DNA from: GCA-2746365 sp963711255
GTDB lineage: Bacteria > Pseudomonadota > Gammaproteobacteria > SZUA-229
DNA: 64,000 nt
Direction: 5' to 3'
Assembly: GCA_963711255.1 (NCBI GenBank)
Contig: CAVQDO010000016.1
Location: 62,001 to 126,000 of the forward strand
Numbering within the stretch: the stretch's first letter is position 1; every line of letters begins with the position of its first letter. Made by a program: the position numbers and the translations under genes. Of this stretch, positions 1 through 8,534 are shown one piece after another. The notes beneath the pieces are model-generated. The model saw only the letters and a list, made by a program, of their open reading frames with translations. It did not search any database and was not told the DNA's origin.

Positions 1-944
1 ACCACCTTATAACCGCGTTCGATAACAACTTTTGCCATAGCCTGGGCATTAACAATTACCTGCTTCTGGTAAGTTATAAATTCGGGCTCCAGCGCTTCTT
101 TAAATGCCACCGCCTTGGCAGCAATGACATGCATCAGTGGACCACCCTGTGAACCAGGGAAAATCGCTGAATTAAGTTTTTTCGCCAGGTCTTCATTTTT
201 CAGCAATGAATTGTCACCGGCAAGAATAATGCCGCCGCGTGGACCGCGCAGTGTTTTATGTGTTGTTGAAGTTACTACATCTGCAGCAGCTATCGGATTT
301 GGATACAAACCCGCGGCAACCAGGCCGGCTACGTGAGCCATATCAACTAAAAGGTAGGCATCGCATGAATCCGCGATGATGCGGAAACGATCCCAGTCCA
401 TAACCTGTGAATAGGCAGAGAAACCGGCAACAATCATTTTCGGTTTATGCTCATCGGCAAGGCGCTGAATTTCATCGTAATCGACCATACCGGTTTCTTT
501 ATTCACGCCATACTGCACTGCATTATAAATTTTTCCAGAAAAACTCACGTGTGAACCGTGCGTCAGGTGACCACCATCTGCCAGTGACATGCCCAGCACG
601 GTATCACCCGGTTTGCATAAAGCCAGGTAAACAGCCGCGTTTGCCTGTGAACCTGAATGTGGTTGTACATTGGCGTAACCTGCACCAAACAACTGCTTAA
701 CTCGGTCAATTGCCAGCTGCTCTGCAACATCAACATTTTCACAACCGCCATAATAACGGCGTGCCGGGTAGCCTTCAGCATACTTATTCGTCAGCACAGA
801 GCCCTGTGCCTGCATCACGCGCTGGCTGGCATAATTTTCTGATGCGATTAACTCAATATGCTTTTCCTGGCGGTTCACTTCATGTTGCATTGCTGCCCAC
901 AAAGCTTCGTCATAACCTTCTATTTTTGTATCTTTAGAAAACAT
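1..944 (-). CDS. glyA: Serine hydroxymethyltransferase, 5' part (runs off the window)
   Basis: PLP enzyme that interconverts serine plus tetrahydrofolate with glycine plus 5,10-methylene-THF, the main cytosolic source of one-carbon units. The first 314 codons are present. The protein opens MFSKDTKIEGYDEALWAAM and carries the family signatures IELIASENYAS (about residues 30-40), GYPARRYYGG (59-67) and TSTTHKTLRGPRGG (226-239), in which Lys230 is the expected PLP Schiff-base lysine. The ATG at 944-942 has a GGGAG Shine-Dalgarno a few bases upstream. The 3' end lies beyond position 1. No riboswitch or clear PurR site was seen upstream. The family call is secure. Confidence 0.97.
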   Translation of the reverse strand, partial: MFSKDTKIEGYDEALWAAMQHEVNRQEKHIELIASENYASQRVMQAQGSVLTNKYAEGYPARRYYGGCENVDVAEQLAIDRVKQLFGAGYANVQPHSGSQANAAVYLALCKPGDTVLGMSLADGGHLTHGSHVSFSGKIYNAVQYGVNKETGMVDYDEIQRLADEHKPKMIVAGFSAYSQVMDWDRFRIIADSCDAYLLVDMAHVAGLVAAGLYPNPIAAADVVTSTTHKTLRGPRGGIILAGDNSLLKNEDLAKKLNSAIFPGSQGGPLMHVIAAKAVAFKEALEPEFITYQKQVIVNAQAMAKVVIERGYKV

Positions 945-1248
945 TCAAACTCCCAACACTCTAAACGCCTGAAGCCGACGCTGAATAATATAAAACTACG
1001 GTATAAAAATGGCGCAATCTTACCAAACAAGCGGCATCACTGTATATCAATAACTTACTGATATAACTAATAAATGCGGTGCAAGATCAAATTTGAATGA
1101 TTTAGGCGAAAAGACATCAACTCACACAGGGATTGTGGAAATCAGTGCAAAGCCTGAAAAAAAACGGGGGTTTTTATAATAATTAATTAATAATCAATAG
1201 CATAGTGCTCCTGAAAAAACTCAGGAGCACACTATCATGCTGCCAGAA
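945..1248. other. Intergenic region between glyA and a small secreted-protein gene
   Basis: About 300 bases without a gene. It should hold the glyA promoter, but no convincing -35/-10 pair was found. Two structures are visible: an inverted repeat TATATCA-N9-TGATATA at 1043-1065, which could be an operator for glyA, and the hairpin at 1205-1230 described separately. The stretch near 1158-1175 (A8-C-G5-T5) is low-complexity only. Confidence 0.5.
1205..1230 (-). terminator. Perfect 10-bp hairpin after the small repeat-protein gene
   Basis: GTGCTCCTGA and TCAGGAGCAC form a perfect 10-bp stem around a 6-base loop, 18 bases beyond the stop of the minus-strand gene at 1249-1497. ATAG/CTAT bases extend the stem after a 2-base bulge. 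No clean U-tract follows on the minus strand, so it may be an RNA 3'-end structure and not a classical intrinsic terminator. Confidence 0.5.
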
Positions 1249-1497
1249 CTAGTAACCAAAGGCACCTTTGGCTTTTTCCACGTCAACGGACTCTTTGGCT
1301 TTATTGGTATCTACCGAATCCGCAGCCTGCTTGTAATCGACACCATCGGAACCCACTGATGATTTAAGTTTCTCCTGATCGACAGACTCAGATGCTTTTT
1401 CTGTATCAACCGACTCACTCAGCTTGCCAAAATCAACAGCAGATGCCATTGGACTCACAGCAAAAAAAAGAGTGAATATTATTGTTTGCGTTTTCAT
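1249..1497 (-). CDS. Small secreted protein built of SVD-x-x-KA repeats, function unknown
   Basis: An 82-residue protein of no family I recognise. Residues 1-20 form a clear Sec signal peptide (MKTQTIIFTLFFAVSPMASA), giving a mature protein of about 62 residues. Nearly all of that is a degenerate repeat of about 9-10 residues with the core S-V-D-x-x-K-A: SESVDTEKA, SESVDQEKL, ADSVDTNKA and KESVDVEKA, with more diverged units between them. It has no cysteine and is acidic/lysine-rich, so it is probably extended or helical in the periplasm. The ATG is preceded by AGGA at a suitable distance. It is transcribed alone, divergently from ettA, with a hairpin after it. Signal peptide, SD and terminator-like hairpin together argue for a real gene. 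Function is unknown. Confidence 0.7.
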   Translation of the reverse strand: MKTQTIIFTLFFAVSPMASAVDFGKLSESVDTEKASESVDQEKLKSSVGSDGVDYKQAADSVDTNKAKESVDVEKAKGAFGY

Positions 1498-1668
1498 AAT
1501 CGAATCTTCCTATAGATTGTAAAGCAGCTATTTTAACAGAAGCCCGAAATCAAAAAGTGTTAACAATCGTTAAACTTCCGTTTTTAATATAACCCGTTAT
1601 AGTTTCCGCCGTCCTCCCCGGTTATTTACCCGCTCGAAAAACATCGCTTTTTTTGTCTGCCAACAGAA

Positions 1669-1698
1669 CTGACACAGGACGTGGCTTATGAGTATAAT
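1669..1698 (+). promoter_or_regulatory. Sigma-70 type promoter for ettA
   Basis: CTGACA at 1669-1674 (5 of 6 to consensus) and a perfect TATAAT at 1693-1698 are separated by 18 bases. The predicted transcript starts near 1705, about 25 bases before the ettA ATG. Confidence 0.65.
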
Positions 1699-1730
1699 TC
1701 GGTCTCTATATAATTATTAAAAGAACAGTT

Positions 1731-3398
1731 ATGGCACAGTACGTATACACAATGAACGGCGTCGGCAAAGTCGTTCCACCAAAAAAAGTTATTCTCGAAG
1801 ACATCAGCTTAAACTTTTTCCCTGGCGCAAAAATAGGCGTACTGGGTTATAACGGTGCCGGCAAATCAACACTGCTGCGAATTATGGCCGGTGTCGATAC
1901 AGACTTTATTGGCGAAGCCCGTCCAGCTTCGGATTTACGTATTGGTTACCTGTCACAGGAACCGCAGCTTGATGAAACTAAAGATGTAAGAGGCAATGTT
2001 GAAGAAGGCCTGAGTGAAATCATCGGCGCGCAGAAACGTCTTGAAGAAGTCTACGCTGCCTATGCCGAACCAGACGCAGACTTTGATGCACTTGCCAGTG
2101 AACAGGCGCAACTGGAAAACATTATTCAGGCAGCCGATGCGCACAACCTCGATAATAAACTTGAAGTAGCAGCAGACGCACTGCGCCTGCCGCCGTGGGA
2201 TGCCGATGTCAGCAAGCTTTCCGGTGGTGAACGCCGCCGCGTCGCATTATGCCGACTGCTTTTATCCGCACCTGACATGCTCATTCTTGACGAGCCAACA
2301 AACCACCTCGATGCCGAATCGGTTGCCTGGCTGGAACGCTTCCTGAAAGAGTATAGCGGCACCGTGGTTGCGGTAACACACGATCGTTACTTCCTGGATA
2401 ACGTTGCCGGATGGATACTGGAACTTGACCGCGGCCGCGGCATTCCCTGGGAAGGCAATTATTCGTCATGGCTGGAACAGAAAGAACAGCGTCTTGCCAG
2501 TGAAGAGAAAAAAGAAGCTAACCGCCAGAAAACAATCAGGGCGGAACTCGACTGGGTACGCTCCAATCCAAAAGCACGGCAGGCAAAAAGCAAGGCGCGT
2601 ATGCAGCGCTTTGAAGAACTGTCTTCAGCCGATTATCAAAAACGTTCAGAGACTCAGTCACTTTACATTCCACCTGGTCCCCGCCTGGGCGAACTGGTGA
2701 TAGAAGCCAGTCACATCAGTAAAAGATATGGCGACAAGTTACTGTATGAAGATCTCAGCTTTAATTTACCTCGCGGCGGTATTGTTGGCATTATTGGCGC
2801 CAACGGTGCGGGTAAAACCACCCTGTTCCGTTTAATTACCGGCGAAGAAAAACCGGACTCAGGTGAGTTCAGAGTCGGAGATACGGTAAAAATAGCCTAT
2901 GTCGATCAATCGCGCGACAGCCTTACCGACAACAATACCGTGTGGGGAGAGATATCTGACGAACTGGATAACATCACTATCGGAAATTATACCGTGCCGT
3001 CTCGCGGTTATGTCAGCCGCTTCAATTTTAAAGGCGAATCCCAGCAAAAATTCATCAAGGATTTATCCGGTGGTGAACGCAACCGTGTACATCTCGCCAA
3101 GCTGTTAAAAAGCGGCGGCAACCTTTTGCTGCTTGACGAACCCACCAATGACCTCGATGTGGAAACGCTGCGCGCACTGGAAGAAGCGATACTTGATTTC
3201 CCCGGTTGTGTCGTGGTGATCTCGCACGACCGCTGGTTCCTCGATCGCATTGCTACCCATATACTGGCATTTGAAGGCGACAGTAAGACTAGCTGGTTTG
3301 AAGGAAACTACACGGAATACGAAGCTGATCGTGTCAAGCGACTTGGTGAAGATGCAGTGATTAACCCGCACAGGATCAAATTTAAAAAAATCAACTAA
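1731..3398 (+). CDS. ettA: Energy-dependent translational throttle protein EttA (ABC-F ATPase)
   Basis: Ribosome-associated ABC-F protein that binds the E site and gates the first peptide bond according to ATP/ADP ratio. At 555 residues it equals the E. coli protein. It has two ABC modules and no membrane domain: Walker A GYNGAGKST (39-47), signature LSGGE (163-167) and Walker B LILDEPTNHLD (184-194), then a basic inter-domain linker (about 245-305, the P-site tRNA interaction region), and a second set GANGAGKTT (356-364), LSGGE (445-449), LDEPTNDLD (468-476). All catalytic motifs are intact. It is monocistronic behind a good promoter and converges on a PilZ gene. The call is firm because length and linker match EttA and not Uup, YheS or YbiT. 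Confidence 0.96.
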   Translation: MAQYVYTMNGVGKVVPPKKVILEDISLNFFPGAKIGVLGYNGAGKSTLLRIMAGVDTDFIGEARPASDLRIGYLSQEPQLDETKDVRGNVEEGLSEIIGAQKRLEEVYAAYAEPDADFDALASEQAQLENIIQAADAHNLDNKLEVAADALRLPPWDADVSKLSGGERRRVALCRLLLSAPDMLILDEPTNHLDAESVAWLERFLKEYSGTVVAVTHDRYFLDNVAGWILELDRGRGIPWEGNYSSWLEQKEQRLASEEKKEANRQKTIRAELDWVRSNPKARQAKSKARMQRFEELSSADYQKRSETQSLYIPPGPRLGELVIEASHISKRYGDKLLYEDLSFNLPRGGIVGIIGANGAGKTTLFRLITGEEKPDSGEFRVGDTVKIAYVDQSRDSLTDNNTVWGEISDELDNITIGNYTVPSRGYVSRFNFKGESQQKFIKDLSGGERNRVHLAKLLKSGGNLLLLDEPTNDLDVETLRALEEAILDFPGCVVVISHDRWFLDRIATHILAFEGDSKTSWFEGNYTEYEADRVKRLGEDAVINPHRIKFKKIN

Positions 3399-3438
3399 GC
3401 CTTGTTTTAAACGGGATTGAAAGGGATTAAAAGGGATT

Positions 3439-3753
3439 TTACCTGAAGGCACGAAGAGAATAGAAGCCCTCAATAACACTAAAGCCATAGGCCACCTGGT
3501 TATCATCGAGTTTATCGCTATAGCAGATTCTGCCCAGAACTTCCTGTGAATGATCATCGGGAAAACGCAGTAATACCTGTACCCGGTCTTCAAGTTCAAA
3601 CTTTACGTCTGAAATAAAGCGAAAACCGCCGTTTCCTATATTTTCAATATAATAAGACTTCTGTGAAAGCTTATTATCCACTTCGCCATTAACAATTAAT
3701 ACCTGAATGCAATAGCCTTCTGCTGACGCCCTGTCCTGTTTTCGGTTCATCAT
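3439..3753 (-). CDS. Single-domain PilZ protein, probable c-di-GMP receptor
   Basis: A 104-residue protein that is essentially one PilZ beta-barrel. The N-terminal arginine motif RxxxR is R4-K-Q-D-R8. The second motif, normally [D/N]xSxxG, reads NIGNGG near residues 38-43, so the serine is replaced by glycine. With both arginines present, c-di-GMP binding is plausible but should not be assumed. The start is ATG-ATG after a GGGG Shine-Dalgarno; either ATG could serve. It lies downstream of rarA on the same strand but more than 130 bases away, and converges with ettA. Four other c-di-GMP-related genes lie in this window. Confidence 0.8.
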   Translation of the reverse strand: MMNRKQDRASAEGYCIQVLIVNGEVDNKLSQKSYYIENIGNGGFRFISDVKFELEDRVQVLLRFPDDHSQEVLGRICYSDKLDDNQVAYGFSVIEGFYSLRAFR

Positions 3754-3884
3754 ACCCCAATTAATGCCTGTTTTATTTTCCAGTATAGTTAAATACAGCT
3801 ACTTATGTGAGCGCGAAAAATTTTTTCGATGAACGGTCGTTTTACAGGCAGGGTGTTATTTTTTTGATTCAGTGGTTAACCGCG

Positions 3885-5222
3885 CTATTTACTCTTAGCT
3901 GAATTCAACTCTCGCAAGTGATTCAGCTTATCCCTGATTTTTGATTCCAGGCCGCGATCCACTGGCTGGTAGTATTCCCTTTCCCCCATGGCTTCGGGAA
4001 AATAAGTTTCCCCGGCAGCAAACGCCTGCTCTTCATCGTGCGCATAGCGGTAATTTTTACCATAACCCAGATCTTTCATTAATGCAGTCGGGGCATTACG
4101 CAAATGCTCTGGCACATCCAGTGAAGCTGAATTTTTCGCGTCTGCCATGGCGCTTTTATAGGCCATGTAAACCGCGTTACTTTTTGCGGTTGATGCCAGG
4201 TAGACTATCGCCTGCGCTATGGCCAGCTCACCTTCAGGACTGCCCAGGCGCTCATAAGTATGCCAGGCATCCAGCGAAAGCTGTAACCCGCGCGGATCTG
4301 CATTACCGATATCTTCCGATGCCATGCGCACAACTCTGCGCGCGATATAGAGCGGGTCACAACCACCGTCAACCATACGCGCAAACCAGTACAGCGCAGC
4401 ATCGGGATTGCTGCCGCGCACGGATTTATGCAGGGCGGAAATCTGTTCATAAAACAGGTCACCGCCTTTATCAAAACGGCGCAGACTTTGCGAGGTTACA
4501 TCTTCGATTATTTTCTGGTTAATAACACTGGCAGCAGAATCAGCACTACCCGGCTCAGCTAAATCACAGGCAATTTCCAGAAAATTTAATGCACGGCGAG
4601 CGTCTCCGTCCGAGACCTGGGCGAGTAATTCCAGTGAGCTTTCATCAATAGCAATGTTCAGCTTTTGCAATTGTTCATCAGCAGTTAAAGCTGACTGTAT
4701 AACCTGTTTCAAATCACTGACCGTGAGTGATTTTAAAACATAGGTTTTCACCCGTGAGAGCAAGGCATTATTTAATTCGAAGGAAGGGTTTTCAGTGGTT
4801 GCTCCAATAAGATAAATAGTGCCATCTTCGACGTAAGGCAAAAACGCATCCTGTTGGGATTTATTAAAGCGATGCACCTCATCGACAAATAATATAGTTG
4901 TATCTCCCTGTGCCTGCCACTGCTTAGCCTGCGCGATAGCTTCGCGAATATCTTTCACTCCGGAAAGCACCGCTGACAGATTTATAAAGTGCGCCTGTAC
5001 CGAGTTCGCAATAATTCTTGCCAGTGTGGTTTTTCCAGTGCCGGGCGGCCCCCAGAAAACCATCGAGTGCAGTGTCTGGTTTTGAATTGCCTGTGTCAGC
5101 GTTTTGCCTTCGCCAACAATATGCTGCTGACCAATATAATCAACCAGTAAGCGTGGCCGCATGCGATCAGCCAGTGGCCGATAGTGTGAAGACTGTTGCT
5201 CTGAAAAAAGTTCGCCGGTCAT
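3885..5222 (-). CDS. rarA: Replication-associated recombination protein RarA (MgsA)
   Basis: AAA+ ATPase of the RarA/Mgs1/WRNIP1 family, related to clamp-loader subunits, which acts at stalled replication forks. Its 445 residues are the normal length. Visible motifs are Walker A GPPGTGKTT (58-66), Walker B ILFVDEVHRF (110-119) and sensor 1 GATTENPSFE (140-149), followed by the tetramerisation domain with the family sequence SAMADAKNSASLDVPEHLRNAPT (about 355-377). It is the last gene of ftsK-lolA-rarA and begins 18 bases after the lolA stop, so it is probably cotranscribed. In E. coli the next gene is serS; here it is a PilZ gene. Confidence 0.96.
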   Translation of the reverse strand: MTGELFSEQQSSHYRPLADRMRPRLLVDYIGQQHIVGEGKTLTQAIQNQTLHSMVFWGPPGTGKTTLARIIANSVQAHFINLSAVLSGVKDIREAIAQAKQWQAQGDTTILFVDEVHRFNKSQQDAFLPYVEDGTIYLIGATTENPSFELNNALLSRVKTYVLKSLTVSDLKQVIQSALTADEQLQKLNIAIDESSLELLAQVSDGDARRALNFLEIACDLAEPGSADSAASVINQKIIEDVTSQSLRRFDKGGDLFYEQISALHKSVRGSNPDAALYWFARMVDGGCDPLYIARRVVRMASEDIGNADPRGLQLSLDAWHTYERLGSPEGELAIAQAIVYLASTAKSNAVYMAYKSAMADAKNSASLDVPEHLRNAPTALMKDLGYGKNYRYAHDEEQAFAAGETYFPEAMGEREYYQPVDRGLESKIRDKLNHLRELNSAKSK

Positions 5223-5240
5223 GGTTTGAAATGTGGCGAA

Positions 5241-5906
5241 CTAACCACCAAAAACATCGACCCCTTCAGGCGGAATAAATTCGAAAATTTCCTTTGCCAG
5301 TTTGACGTTACTTTCGATATTAGAAAACACAATATCGGTTACCTGCTCGAACTGATCATGCAGCTGCATAAAACGTAAGCCTTTCGCATCCAGGCCAACA
5401 ATAATTTCGGCAAAATCGGACTCACTGGTTTTGCTTTCCAGTTTCAGGCGGTACACCCCATCATGATGATCTAATGGTGAAACCTTGAAACTCTGGTGCA
5501 ATTTAAAACTGTCTTCCAGCAAGGCCATCGGTGTTGTCGGCAGTGTTGCACTTTGCTTCTGAACAGTCACCTGCTGCAGCTCAACATCATAAATCCAGAT
5601 ACGGCTGCCATCAGAAACAATAACCTGCTCATACGGTGATTCATAATTCCAGCGGAATTTACCTGGACGGTCCAGGTAAAAATCACCTTCCGTTTGCTGC
5701 AGAACCTCGCCATCATGGGTGCGCAATGTCTGCTGAAAACGGGCTTCCAGTGTTTTTGTGTTAGCGAGGAAATCTTCCAGGTAAACTTCACCCTGAGTTA
5801 TTTCAGTCTGAGTCACTTCAGCCTGCGGCAGTGTTTTTTCCGCAGCAAAAACATTACCTGCACTAACGGTAATAATTAACAGGACATTAATAAAAAAAAT
5901 TTTCAT
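5241..5906 (-). CDS. lolA: Outer-membrane lipoprotein carrier protein LolA
   Basis: Periplasmic chaperone that takes lipoproteins from the LolCDE exporter and passes them to the outer-membrane receptor LolB. The 221-residue precursor has a signal peptide of about 21 residues ending GNVFA. The mature part carries the family pattern LEARFQQTLRTHDGEVLQQTEGDF and RPGKFRWNYESPYEQVIVSDG, the half-barrel strands that hold acyl chains. It lies between ftsK (76 bases upstream) and rarA (18 bases downstream), the usual gammaproteobacterial order. Three lipoproteins in this window (BamE, MlaA, NlpD) are potential clients. Confidence 0.95.
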   Translation of the reverse strand: MKIFFINVLLIITVSAGNVFAAEKTLPQAEVTQTEITQGEVYLEDFLANTKTLEARFQQTLRTHDGEVLQQTEGDFYLDRPGKFRWNYESPYEQVIVSDGSRIWIYDVELQQVTVQKQSATLPTTPMALLEDSFKLHQSFKVSPLDHHDGVYRLKLESKTSESDFAEIIVGLDAKGLRFMQLHDQFEQVTDIVFSNIESNVKLAKEIFEFIPPEGVDVFGG

Positions 5907-5982
5907 AGTATTTGCGGCGAACTGAATCGCTCAGTAATGTTTACCTAATACAGACAGCGACAAGCTTCTGCCAGGCACTCAA

Positions 5983-8331
5983 TTATTCCGGTGGCGCTGG
6001 CGCCAGCACTTCACGTGAACCGTTTGACTGCATGCTTGAAACCACACCGGCAGATTCCATCTGTTCGATCATTCTTGCGGCCCGGTTATACCCTATTTTC
6101 AAACGGCGCTGAACATAAGATATAGATGCCTTGCGGGTTTGCGTGACAATAGCAACCGCCTCATCATACAGGGCATCAATATCATCATCAGCGCCATTAC
6201 CGGCTGTTTTCTCACCGGGCAATACGGTCGTATTTTCCTGAAGAATTTCTTCAATATAATCCGGCTCATTCTGCTCTTTAAGAAAAGCCACCACGCGATG
6301 CACTTCATGGTCATCAACGAACGCGCCATGAATACGGATTGGCAAGCCGCTACCCGCTTCCATGTAAAGCATATCACCATGACCGAGCAGGTTTTCCGCC
6401 CCCATCTGATCCAGAATTGTTCTTGAGTCGACTCGCGACGACACCTGGAAAGCGATACGTGTTGGTATATTCGATTTAATCAAACCGGTTACCACGTCAA
6501 CCGAAGGCCGTTGTGTCGCCAGAATTAAATGAATACCTGCCGCACGCGCTTTTTGCGTGATACGTGCAATCAGTTCCTCGATCTTTTTGCCGACAACCAT
6601 GAACAGATCGGCAAATTCATCTACTACGACAACAATATAAGGTAATGGTTTTAATTTTTGTGGCTGTGAACCCGGTGCATGATGATCCGGGTTGAAGGTT
6701 GGATCTTCAAGCGGCGTGCCCGCTTCAATCGCCTCTTTAACTTTTCGATTGTATCCGGCGATATTTCTAACACCCAGGCCAGACATCAGCTCATAGCGGC
6801 TTTCCATTTCACCAACACACCAGCGCAGCGCATTTGCCGCTTCTTTCATATCGGTAACCACCGGCGTCAGCAGGTGTGAAATACCTTCGTACACATTCAG
6901 TTCGAGCATTTTAGGATCGATCAGGATCAAACGAACCTCATCCGGTTTACTCTTGTATAGCAGACTGATTAACAGCGCATTAACGCAAACAGACTTACCC
7001 GAACCGGTAGTACCGGCAACCAGCAGGTGCGGCATTTTACCCAGGTCAGCCACCACCGGATGACCGGCAATATCTTTACCCAGACCCAGCGTCAGAGGTG
7101 AAGCAGAGTTATCATACTGTTTGGACATCAGGATTTCACTGAGCGTAACAAGCTCGCGATGTTCGTTTGGAATCTCCAGGCCGACGCAGGTTTTACCAGG
7201 GATAACCTCAACAACCAGAATACTGGGCACAGAAAGGGAACGAGCAAGATCTTTTGACAGCGCGGTTATTTTGCTTGCTTTAACACCTGGAGCCGGTTCC
7301 ATTTCAAACCGGGTAATCACCGGTCCGGGGTGAACCGCAACCACTTCTACTTCCACGCCGAAATCCGCCAGTTTTATTTCTACCAGGCGAGACAAGGCTT
7401 CCAGCGCTTCATTCGAGTAACCTCTTTCTTGCGGCTTTGGCGGATCCAGCAAGCGCAATGCTGGCAATTCTGAATCGGTCGGCGCCTCGAATAACTGGAT
7501 CTGTTTTTCACGGTCCATGCGTTCAGAAATTTCTACCGTCTTCACCACCGGTTCAATGCGCACTTCCGGGGTGCCCCTGGCTTCACGTACAGCCTGTTTT
7601 TTCTTACTCGCTGCAACCACTTCCTGACGCTGATTCCTGGCTTCTTCACCGGCTTTTCTTTCCTGCCGTGTTTCCAGCATAGCCAGTACTTTCTCCTGAA
7701 CCCAGTTGAAAGCAAACAGTGCCGACATGCCTATGGCATCAATGACGCGAAACCAGGAAATACCGCTAAACAGTGTGATGCCGGCAAGGAATACAGCCAG
7801 TAAAATCAGGGTCGAACCCAGCAGGCCCAGTGAACCGGCCATATTATCACTCAGCCAGAGCCCAAGAATACCGCCACCATCCAGCGGCAACTGACCGTCG
7901 GGCAAGGAAAAGTGCATGCTGGTCAGGGCGCAGCCCATTGCCACGGTAACGAAAAACCCGGCCCAGCGAATGCCCAGTTCGTGATAATCGATATCTTTAT
8001 CGACTTCAATATGATTACTGCGCAGCACCAGCCAGCCGCTGTAGGCAATAATCACCGGGAATAAAAACGAAAGATAACCGAACAGGTTATAAAGCACATC
8101 GGAGAACCAGGCACCCACGGCACCGGCAGCATTATCAACAGATTCACGAGAGCCGGTATAAGACCAGCCGGGGTCAGCCGAATTATAGGTTATCAGCGCG
8201 GTGAACAAAAACAGGGCGAGCGCCATCAACACCAGCATAGCGCCCTCGCGTAACCCCCTTTGCAGCTGAGTCGCGATAACCGTGTTTTTTTCAGATTCTT
8301 TTATTGTTTTTTTACGACGTGCTTGTGCCAA
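5983..8331 (-). CDS. ftsK: DNA translocase FtsK
   Basis: Septal DNA pump that clears the terminus and activates XerCD at dif. At 782 residues this is the short-linker form; E. coli FtsK is over 1,300 residues because of a long Pro/Gln-rich linker. The N-terminus has about four membrane segments (roughly 31-50, 83-104, 121-141, 165-190), then a charged linker (about 215-300). The motor has Walker A GTTGSGKSV (440-448), LILIDPKMLEL and VVVVDEFADL. The C-terminal gamma winged-helix domain (about 715-775, with SISYVQRRLKIGYNRAARM) reads KOPS sites. The start is TTG, with GGGA about 9 bases upstream and no in-frame ATG nearby. It leads ftsK-lolA-rarA. Confidence 0.96.
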   Translation of the reverse strand: MAQARRKKTIKESEKNTVIATQLQRGLREGAMLVLMALALFLFTALITYNSADPGWSYTGSRESVDNAAGAVGAWFSDVLYNLFGYLSFLFPVIIAYSGWLVLRSNHIEVDKDIDYHELGIRWAGFFVTVAMGCALTSMHFSLPDGQLPLDGGGILGLWLSDNMAGSLGLLGSTLILLAVFLAGITLFSGISWFRVIDAIGMSALFAFNWVQEKVLAMLETRQERKAGEEARNQRQEVVAASKKKQAVREARGTPEVRIEPVVKTVEISERMDREKQIQLFEAPTDSELPALRLLDPPKPQERGYSNEALEALSRLVEIKLADFGVEVEVVAVHPGPVITRFEMEPAPGVKASKITALSKDLARSLSVPSILVVEVIPGKTCVGLEIPNEHRELVTLSEILMSKQYDNSASPLTLGLGKDIAGHPVVADLGKMPHLLVAGTTGSGKSVCVNALLISLLYKSKPDEVRLILIDPKMLELNVYEGISHLLTPVVTDMKEAANALRWCVGEMESRYELMSGLGVRNIAGYNRKVKEAIEAGTPLEDPTFNPDHHAPGSQPQKLKPLPYIVVVVDEFADLFMVVGKKIEELIARITQKARAAGIHLILATQRPSVDVVTGLIKSNIPTRIAFQVSSRVDSRTILDQMGAENLLGHGDMLYMEAGSGLPIRIHGAFVDDHEVHRVVAFLKEQNEPDYIEEILQENTTVLPGEKTAGNGADDDIDALYDEAVAIVTQTRKASISYVQRRLKIGYNRAARMIEQMESAGVVSSMQSNGSREVLAPAPPE

Positions 8332-8425
8332 TCTTCATTCCCGTCATGCTGAGTTGCGTTCTTATTCAGTCGCTGTTTCGACTCGTTCTATTGACGCATT
8401 GTCAGATAGTATTGATTTGCATTGA

Positions 8426-8454
8426 ATTATAACCTGCATAGAGCTAAATATCAG
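8426..8454 (-). promoter_or_regulatory. Candidate promoter for ftsK-lolA-rarA
   Basis: Reading the minus strand, CTGATA (8454-8449, 4 of 6) and a perfect TATAAT (8431-8426) are separated by 17 bases. Transcription would start near 8419, about 88 bases before the ftsK start codon. Confidence 0.45.
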
Positions 8455-8534
8455 GCTTAATATCCAGCCGGAAAATTGCCGGGGCAGCCCAGGTTCAGGT
8501 CAACCAGTAGGCCGTATAACGCAGCACTACAGGC

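Noticed and set aside
3105..3599. A 164-codon minus-strand frame across the ettA 3' end
   Set aside because: It overlaps both ettA and the PilZ gene in a different frame; both of these have clear homology.
8510..8534. TAGGCC/GGCCTA repeat as an ald terminator
   Set aside because: The stem is only 6 bp with an 18-base or longer loop and no U-tract follows.
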